Shown: positions 56,952 to 64,000 of the stretch, piece by piece | How the letters are laid out: each line of letters starts with the position of its first letter | Numbering within the stretch: position 1 is the stretch's first letter | The notes under the pieces: model-generated | Database searches by the model: none | Told to the model about the DNA's origin: nothing | What the model saw: only the letters and a program-made list of their open reading frames with translations | NCBI GenBank assembly: GCA_905116865.2 | Contig: CAJHNH020000791.1 | Span: 48,501 to 112,500 of the forward strand | Length of the DNA: 64,000 nucleotides | Source: Candidula unifasciata | Lineage: Eukaryota; Mollusca; Gastropoda; Stylommatophora; Geomitridae | Reading direction: 5' to 3' | Position numbers and translations under genes: made by a program

Positions 56952-57993
56952 TGTACTAGAAGCAATGCGAAATGGGATGTTGAACTAGAGGCAAGGGAGG
57001 AGATAACTATGAAGAGGATAATATGGAGATCTACTCCTTGAACTTATCTCGACTCCGAACCTACAAGAGCTTTGACAAATAATGTCACATGGCGAGTGAG
57101 AGCCAAAATCTAACCTCAAGCTACCTCAGTAACCACAACAACAACAGAATTTAGAAACAGATTTTGTTAGGCGGAAACAAGAAGTATGGTATTCTGGCCC
57201 CGACAGGGGTGTTTTGTATACAGTTTAGATGGTAGTAACAGTAAACTAGGCACAATAACTACAAGCAGTAATCCAAATCAAACAACTGGAACTATAATTA
57301 TCAAATTCAACATCTATTTATTTCAATAAAACTACGTTCTCAACAAATAATAATGCATTGAGAATCCACAATGCGTTCGAACATAACCTAACAACAGATG
57401 GAAACCTATTTCTGTCTACACATCAGCCCACGTTGCGCTAAAACCCTAAACGCAACGGAACAATCAGAACTATATGTTACTTGTCAGAACAGCAGAGGCT
57501 TAAGAGAGTGAAGTGAACTTGGAAAAAGAAAACAAAAATGTCAAACTTTCTCCTCTTATAGCCGCCCTAAGGCCTGCTTTATCGAGGACGATTTCTTTGC
57601 TATCTGAATTAAGTTTGTTTCTTTGTGGCAATCGTGTTCGCCTAGGTTTGATTTCTTGCTGCTACAACATGTCTGCGCGGTCAGGCTTGGTAAGCAGTTT
57701 CCGGTTTCGGGAGTTGGTCTGAAAGGACAGCCATTTTTGCCTGGGGCGGCCTGGATAGGGTATGGGAGGGGTCTCCTTGTGGCTGGCTTCTGCTGTCAGG
57801 TCTGGTGGTGTCCGTGCTTCCTCCGTTTAGGGGGCTGGCTTTTCCGAAAAGATGGTGGCGTGGTTTTTAGGGCTTCTTAAGTGAAGTGACCGCTCCAGTC
57901 TCTTTTATCACTTTCTCACATCAAGTGTGCCAGGTTTTTGGTTCGCTTTAAACCTAATAAAATTTATATAACAGCTGCCCTGGGCCTGTTACA
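56952..57993. mobile_element. Solo LTR (1,042 bp) inserted in the donor-like repeats
   Basis: Begins TGTACTAGAAGCAATGCG and ends GGGCCTGTTACA (TG..CA borders, TGTA/TACA inverted ends). It is flanked by a 4-bp direct repeat TTTG (56948..56951 and 57994..57997). Removing it restores a normal repeat unit, CTATGTTTGTAGTTCAGC. A likely AATAAA signal lies at 57956, 32 bases before the end, which places transcription on the plus strand. Frames within it have no recognised domain. Such a structure arises by recombination between the two LTRs of a Gypsy-like element. Confidence 0.85.
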
Positions 57994-58228
57994 TTTGTAG
58001 TTCAGCAAAAGATACATACTTTACGATGTATTCAGTCATGGTCATGATGTTTGTAGTTTAAAAAAAAAACACATAGTGTAGATCGTATTGAATCAGGTCT
58101 TTTGTTTGAAGTTATACAAAAGACATATACCCGACTGTATTGAATAAGATCTTATGTTTATAGTTTTAAAAAAAAGGCACACACATTAGGCTGTATTGAA
58201 TTAGGTCTTATTTTTGTAGTTCAAACTT
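57994..58228. repeat. Donor-like repeats, continuation after the solo LTR, about 4 copies
   Basis: TTTGTAGTTCAGCAAAAGAT continues the interrupted unit. Later units keep GTATTGAATCAGGTCTTTTG. Confidence 0.88.
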
Positions 58229-58669
58229 CCTTTAAATCTAATCTTACTTTTTTCTTCCTCCTTCTCCCCATTCTTCTTCTTCTTCTTCTGCTGCTGCTGC
58301 AGCGGCTGCGTCTGCTGCTGCTGCTACAGCTTCTTCTTTCTCTTTCCATTCTTATTCTTTTTCCTCCTCTTCTTCTTCTAGTTCATCTGCTTCTTCTTCT
58401 TCTTTGTTCTTATTTGTTCATCTTTCTTCTTTTCCTTTTTCTTCATCGTCTACTTCTTTTTCCTCTTTCCGTCCTTACTTTTCTTCCTTATGCGTGTCTG
58501 CCTTGCTGTCTGCTGGCTTTCCAACCTCATCCCTGCCTTTCACGGAATGTTTTTATTCTTCTCTTTCGTTCAGTGTTAAATGAGACTTGAATTATTTAAA
58601 TAAAAAAACATTAAAGTATTTTTCAATTGTCCTTTCTAATCCGGGGAAATCAGAAATGTAATGTCGAAT
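58229..58669. other. TTC/CTG-rich low-complexity sequence, no gene seen
   Basis: Imperfect TTC, CTG and TCC blocks (58260..58480), similar in taste to 22564..22792, then ordinary AT-rich sequence. Confidence 0.7.
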
Positions 58670-59495
58670 TTAATATTCAGACATCATTGTCTAGAAATGA
58701 GTGCCAAGGATAGTGATAGCCAGTTTATTGTTTAGACATCATTGTCTAGAAATGAATGCCAAGGATAGTGATAGCCAGTTTATTGTTTAGACATCATTGT
58801 CTAGAAATGAGTGCCAAGGATATTGATAGCCAGTTTATTGTTTAGACATCATTGTCTAGAAATGAGTGCCAAGGATAGTGATAGCCAGTTTATTGTTTAG
58901 ACATCATTGTCTAGAAATGAATGCCAAGGATAGTGATAGCCAGTTTAATGTTCAGACATCACTGTCTAGAAATGAGTGCCAAGGATAGTGATAGCCAGTT
59001 TATTGTTTAGACATCATTGTCTAGAAATGAGTGCCAAGAATAGTGATAGCCAGTTTATTGTTCAGACATCATTGCCTAGAAATGAGTGCCAAGGACAGTG
59101 ATAGCCAGTTTAATGTTCAGACATCATTGTCTAGAAATGAGTGCCAAGAATAGTGATAGCCAGTTTAATGTTCAAACATCATTGTCTAGAAATGAGTGCC
59201 AAGGATAGTGATAGCCAGTTTATTGTTTAGACATCATTGTCTAGAAATGAATGCCAAGTATAGTGATAGCCTGTTTAATGTTCAGACATCATTGTCTAGA
59301 AATGAGTGCCAAGGATAGTGATAGCCAGTTTAATGTTCAGACATCCTTGTCTAGAAATGAGTGCCAAGGATAGTGATAGCCAGTTTAATGTTCAGACATC
59401 ATTGTCTAGAAATGAGTGCCAAGTATAGTGATAGCCAGTTTAATGTTCAGATATCATTGTCTAGAAATGAGTGCCAAGGATAGTGATAGCCAATT
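58670..59495. repeat. 55-bp minisatellite, about 15 copies, each with a small hairpin
   Basis: Unit CAGTTTATTGTTTAGACATC followed by ATTGTCTAGAAATGAGTGCC and AAGGATAGTGATAGC. TAGACATCATTGTCTA in each unit is an inverted repeat with 6-bp arms and a 4-base loop. Confidence 0.96.
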
Positions 59496-60130
59496 TCACT
59501 TCACGATAGCCCAGAAAAGATAGCTTCACATAACTGTGACAGAGAATTCCTCAAAATATGTTTAAAAAAAACATGAGACAAATTACCAAAGTAGATTACA
59601 ATTGGGACACTGGGGAACGGTAAGTGAGAGTTAAGTGACATCACAAGTAGAGAAAGTGAAAATACACTGTGGCAGCTCACTAAAACGACAGCCACTTCCG
59701 AATGTGGGACAATCAGGCGTAAAAATAACGATTTCACTGAATTAAAGGCTCGATTTTAAAACGCCATTTTTTCCATGCAAGCTATGTCGCTAGTAAATGT
59801 TGCAAAAATATTCTCAGACCAATTTTACGTGAGTTGAGAACTGTTGGTGGCGTTTTCCTTCATTGCACCAGTCTAGGCAGGTTTGCAGAGCTCTTCCCTG
59901 TTATCCTCGACATATTATTGGTAAATGATTTTAAAGATGTGAGACCACTTAAAATAATGTTACTAACTGTGAACTCGCGTCTCGAATCCAGGAATATTCG
60001 TCCTAAAATTACCTTTTTACATCCACTCGGGGAATAAATATCCAATAGGTGGTGTTTTCTTGTTTATGTATGTGTGTGTGTGTGTGTGTGGGGGGGGGGG
60101 GGAACCATTGTCTGGGGTCGATCAGTCTGT
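59496..60130. other. No gene seen; G run at 60090
   Basis: Frames at 59501 (-) and 59834 (+) carry no domain I recognise. A TG run and G run (60068..60102) precede the next array. Confidence 0.45.
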
Positions 60131-61320
60131 TAAAAGTGGCTGTTATGTGCGTCAGTCTATGCTGCCCGACTATTCTGTTGTGTGTTTACATACGCCTGTT
60201 ATGTGCGTCAGTCTATGCTGCCCGGCTATTCTGTTGTGTGCTTACACACGTCTGTTATGTGCGTCAGTCTATGCTGCCGAACTACTCTGTTGTGTGTTTA
60301 CACACGTCTGTTATGTGCGTCAGTCTATGCTGCCGAACTACTCTGTTGTGTGCTTACACACGTCTGTTATGTGCGTCAGTCTATGCTGCCGAACTACTAT
60401 GTTGTGTGCTTACACACGTCTGTTATGTGCGTCAGTCTATGCTGCCGAACTACTCTGTTGTTTGCTTACACACGTCTGTTATGTGCGTCAGTCTATGCTG
60501 CCAAACTACTCTGTTGTGGGCTTACACACGTCTGTTATGTGCGTCAGTCTATGCTGCAAAACTACTCTGTTGTGTGCTTACACACGTCTGTTATGTGCGT
60601 CAGTCTATGCTACCGAACTACTCTGTTGTGTGCTTACACACGTCTGTTATGTCCGTCAGTCTATTCCAAGCTACTCCTGTTTGTGCTCACACACGTCTCT
60701 CACGTGCGTCAGTCTATGTTCGGCTACTCTGTATCGTGCACACACACGCCTCTCACGTGTGTCAGTCTATGTTCGGCTACTCTGTATGGTGCTCACACAC
60801 GTCTCTCACGTGCGTCAGTCTATGTTCGACTACTCTGTATGGTGCTCACACACGTCTCTCACGTGCGTCAGTCTATGTTCGACTACTCTGTATGGTGCTC
60901 ACACACGTCTCTCACGTGCGTCAGTCTATGTTCGACTACTCTGTATGGTGCTCACACACGTCTCTCACGTGCGTCAGTCTATGTTCGACTACTCTGTATG
61001 GTGCTCACACACGTCTCTCACGTGCGTCAGTATATGTTCGACTACTCTGTATGGTGCGCACACACGTCTCTCACGTGCGTCAGTCTATGTTCGACTACTC
61101 TGTATGGTGCTCACACACGTCTCTCACGTACGTCAGTCTATGTTCGGCTACTCTGTATGGTGCTCACACACGTCTCTCACGTGCGTCAGTCTATGTTCGA
61201 CTACTCTGTATGGTGCTCACACACGTCTCTCACGTGCGTCAGTCTATGTTCGGCTACTCTATATGGTGCTCACACACGTCTCTTACGTGCGTCAGTCTCT
61301 GCAGCGCGGCTCTGTTATGT
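60131..61320. repeat. Two-phase minisatellite: 58-bp units (to about 60660) then 55-bp units
   Basis: Both types share GTGCGTCAGTCTATG and TACTCTGT. The first reads CTGCCGAACTACTCTGTTGT, the second TTCGACTACTCTGTATGGTG. About 9 copies of the first and 12 of the second. Three frames stay open on plus for up to 470 codons; repeat artefact. Confidence 0.96.
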
Positions 61321-61489
61321 GTACGTATCTCATACGGTTACTTACCACAGGTAAGGTTGTCTCCCTGCTGCACGCCTTCTCTCTGACTTTCCCCATAGGA
61401 ACATCCTTTGATACTGACCTGTTTTCCTCTGCAGCACACAATACAGCAGAAACGATACAGTTTCACGGATGAGTTTCGTTTATTAAGGA
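61321..61489. other. No gene seen
   Basis: Short spacer; nothing recognised. Confidence 0.45.
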
Positions 61490-61700
61490 AGTGACATTCA
61501 ACTGCATCCCCGCCTCACAATAAGCGAATAACACTCGGTGACACAAAGTGCCCCCATTCTAATCAGAATTCTGAAAGCGCATATCCCAGAAAGCCTGTTC
61601 AACTGTTAGACTATATTAGGTCTCTTTATGATAGCCGGGGTTTGGGCTCTAAAGTAACACAAAACTGCGTCTCGTACTAGGACAGAGTTATGATTTGTTT
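61490..61700 (+). mobile_element. Dispersed element C, degenerate copy 3
   Basis: CATCCCCGCCTCACAATAAG, CGGTGACACAAAGTGCCCCC, ATCCCAGAAAGCC, AGCCGGGGTTTGGGCTCTAA and CTGCGTCTCGTACTAGGAC follow the block order of element C, with many changes. Confidence 0.55.
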
Positions 61701-62275
61701 GGTTGTTTGAGAAGGATCATTATCAACGTTCATACATTCGCCCAGCGTTTTTTTTTTTTCACGATAATAGCATAAATGTGACGTCGTGGGACTTTTTCCA
61801 GCCTAGGCAATCTATGTCATAACTATAACCCATGGCGCCTCCCTGCCAACTCCCATATCCCTACAGCCCTAGCCGTTGGATCTCTGTGATTATATTGCAT
61901 GTTTGAAACCTGGCTTGGCTTTGCACAGAGAAAGTTCAATGACAGCTGTCTTTTTCGCTCGTTTTCCTAATTTTTTGCTCACTACTTGCCAATCTGTAAT
62001 GGCACAATGAGCTAGCCGAAAATTCCTTACAGGATAACAATTAAAAAAAAAAAAAAAAACAGGTACACTAAAATTTAGCAGCACTAGATGAATGTAAAAG
62101 TGTACTCCTGTGAGTTTATTTAATCTGTAACAATTTCTTAGATCGCCTTGATGGTAGTTAGAATAATTTCACACACCTGCCCGAGAACCCTAGATGTCAG
62201 ATTCACTAACGCAACCTTTGACTGAGTATAGAATTCTTGAATTACTAATTCATGAGGCTGGCATATCAACATCTT
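61701..62275. other. No gene seen; A run at 62041
   Basis: AT-rich sequence with a T run at 61749 and an A run at 62041..62060. Confidence 0.45.
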
Positions 62276-62279
62276 GTGG

Positions 62280-62895
62280 ATCACTTCTGCTCATCACCAT
62301 CATTATGATGTGCCCTGCTTGCTGGTGCAGGCGCTCATGCGTCTCCACAGATCACGATACCTGGTTGCCTGCAACAGCTCTCTTGGTGATATCCCTCCAT
62401 GCCATCGTTTCAGCCCATACAGCATCATTTCTCTTTGTCTGCCTCTACCCCTTTTCCCACTGATCTTTCCAGTTGTCACGATGTTTTCCAATGTCTCCCT
62501 TCTCATTATGTGACCAAAGAGCAGTATTTGTCTCTTTCCTATTGTTGTATATAGATTTATACTTTCATTAGCTTTTTTTAAGCAGTCTATGTTAGTTACA
62601 AGGTATTCGTAACATTCGTCTCAGAAACCACATCTCTGTTGCTTCCAAATTCTTCTTTATTTGTTCAGTGACATTGCAAGATTCGCTGCCATACAACAGA
62701 ACAGGTTCTTTTTAACATTTAAGCACTTTCTTTCTGACATTTTATTGCATCAGCTATTTTTTATTTTCTGAAACGCAGCTTTCGCTTGACCTATTCTGCT
62801 TTTAATCTCTGTCACACATTTTCCGTCTGATGATACGATTGTTTCCAGATATTTGAATTTATTGACTTGGTTAAGTCTTTTTCCTTAAATTGAGA
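62280..62895 (-). pseudogene. RTE-like LINE (second subfamily), RT C-terminus and 3' end
   Basis: Read on the minus strand: LNQVNKFKYLETIVSSDGKC and VTEIKSRIGQAKAAF (about 62800-62880), RQILLFGHIMRRETLENIV, then GKISGKRGRGRQREMM and LLQATRYRDLWRRMSACTSK (62320..62500). The 3' border shows an ATGATG-rich stretch (62297..62315 reversed). It differs from the RTE copies at 1 and 7255 (GKRGRGRQRE rather than RGRPRK). Stops and shifts in the middle. Confidence 0.82.
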
Positions 62896-63576
62896 TATCA
62901 CTTCCGTTGGAACAATAGAATCGCATCTTACATAATCATGGAAAATATAAAATCGATTCGCAGTATAAAAAACACAGCTGCTGAGCTGAAGATTAACCCG
63001 TGTCCAGTCAGTGCCTCTCAGTCAGTCTTAGTGTGCGGACTGTTTGTGCTTGAATTGTTCCAGTCCGGTGTGTTTTAACAAAGCGTTTTTTTTTTCTGCG
63101 GGACGATTGTAAGAATAAACTCCACAGAGGAGCAAGTACAGCAGGGATCTACCAATCGTCAGTAGAAGTAATCTCTCGTCGACAAACGTTTCGGCCCACG
63201 AGCTCCTAGACGTTTTCAGAGAGTGGGCCCACCTGAGTTCATGAAGCTCGGGGTTGGTTTCCCTGCTGCACGAAATTACCGGACGGTGTTCGGATAGGGA
63301 CAAGACGACTTGGTGATTTGCAGAAGGTACTCTGAGATTAGAAGTCGTCGCGGTAGCATAATTAGTGCAGACTGCATACCTGGACGACCCAGCGACGAGC
63401 TTACGATTGGTATACCGGACACATGTTGGACTTTTGTTAGCAGGTGGCAGAGGAACACTGGCAGACAACTCGGACACGATAGTCTTTCAAGGGATTAAAA
63501 ACACTTTTCTATTAGACACCCGGACCAGCTCACCGAAGCCCCTCCCCTACGTTGTTTCGTTGCGTCCAGAGCCAGC
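62896..63576. other. Non-coding region, probably the 3' part of the endonuclease-LINE to its right
   Basis: Minus-strand frames here (63477 to 63028) show no domain. Near 63190..63225 the minus strand reads CTGAAAAC, then GGGCCGAAACGTTTGTCGAC, weakly recalling a hammerhead ribozyme core. Confidence 0.4.
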
Positions 63577-63995
63577 TCAAGGCCCTCTCAGCAACCTCGC
63601 CCAGCTGTTTGAGTGTCCGTTTGCGTTTATACGGCGCAATCCTAGTTCTTTAACCACATTGTAGAGCGAAGTGGAAACGAGGCCTCTCGCTCCCACTTCG
63701 ACGGCAAAGACCCGTACTGTGTACGCCCCGTCTATTCTCAGACCGGCTGCTAAATCACGGTATTTCTCGAGCTTATACATGTGATTTTCGTCCATTCGGG
63801 ACTCATACGGGACGGTCAGCTCAATCAGGATGAGCTGCCGTTTTTCCGCAGAGTGGAGAACTATGTCAGGTCGCAGGCCGGTCTTTCGGATTAACTCAGG
63901 GTACCTTTAACGCCAGTAACCAGTCCCTAGCAGAGTCTAGCATAGATGGAGCAAATGCGCCTTTGTTGATTCTACCTTTTTGAATTTGCCCAGCC
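63577..63995 (-). pseudogene. Restriction-like endonuclease domain of a LINE or related element (runs to window edge)
   Basis: The minus strand encodes GLRPDIVLHSAEKRQLILIE continuing LTVPYESRMDENHMYKLEKY, then VFAVEVGARGLVSTSLYNVV. RPD..(16-18)..ELTVP is the PD-(D/E)XK-type arrangement of the restriction-like endonuclease found at the C-terminus of R2/CRE-type LINEs; EVG.RG.V..S is its usual follow-up. About 100 codons are open from 63880 to 63577. Upstream, toward 64000, a frame change is needed. The reverse transcriptase would lie beyond the window. Confidence 0.62.
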
Positions 63996-64000
63996 TTGAG

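Noticed and set aside
57513..57880. Small plus-strand frames as genes
   Set aside because: They lie inside the solo LTR and match no domain.
60049..61472. Three overlapping plus-strand frames of 390-470 codons (Cys/His/Thr/Leu-rich)
   Set aside because: All three frames are open at once over a tandem repeat. That is a unit-composition effect and not coding selection.

Overview
The window looks like nuclear DNA of an invertebrate animal, not a prokaryote. Genes are split by introns with GT..AG borders, there are no operons, and the space is filled with LINE, LTR, DNA-transposon and SINE remains and with minisatellites. The mix of elements (RTE-like and I-like LINEs, a Mutator-like transposase, a restriction-like-endonuclease LINE, tRNA-derived SINEs) resembles lophotrochozoan genomes, and I lean to a mollusc, possibly a gastropod. 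That assignment is inference; no species marker is present.

The only host gene I can support is on the + strand. Three exons (41052..41300, 55132..55331, 56094..56147) encode about 168 consecutive residues of the extracellular amino-terminal domain of an AMPA-like ionotropic glutamate receptor. Intron phases match exactly across both junctions (1/1 and 0/0). The first intron is 13.8 kb and is packed with LINE fragments and tandem arrays. The second is 762 bp and is built largely of repeats resembling the flanking splice sites. Upstream and downstream exons were not found and probably lie outside the window.

Layout. 1-2.5 kb: RTE-like LINE pieces (-) with a (TTCG)n-tailed LINE (+) between them. 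4.67-7.93 kb: a DNA transposon with terminal inverted repeats carrying a broken Mutator-like transposase gene (-), itself hit by a 5'-truncated RTE copy with a perfect 12-bp target duplication. 9.8-11.6 kb: Gypsy-type pol relic (-) with a seven-copy internal duplication. 11.6-12.8 kb: LINE ORF1 relic (+). 14.9-15.9 kb: I-like LINE 3' half (-). 16.2-22.8 kb: triplet-rich arrays, interrupted by an LTR with its polypurine tract. 23.1-23.8 kb: RTE reverse transcriptase relic (-). 24.8-42.8 kb: an almost unbroken chain of about fifteen minisatellites. 41-56.1 kb: the receptor exons with their repeat-filled introns, including an almost full-length but broken I-like LINE at 45.9-49.2 kb. 56.2-58.2 kb: more splice-site-like repeats interrupted by a solo LTR. 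58.7-61.3 kb: two more minisatellites. 62.3-64 kb: two further LINE remnants (-).

Adding array lengths by eye, roughly 40% of the window is tandem repeat. Several arrays can be traced to a source in the window: a LINE coding segment, a SINE-like element, a Gypsy integrase segment and the splice sites of the receptor gene. Most long open frames here are by-products of repeat units and are not proteins.
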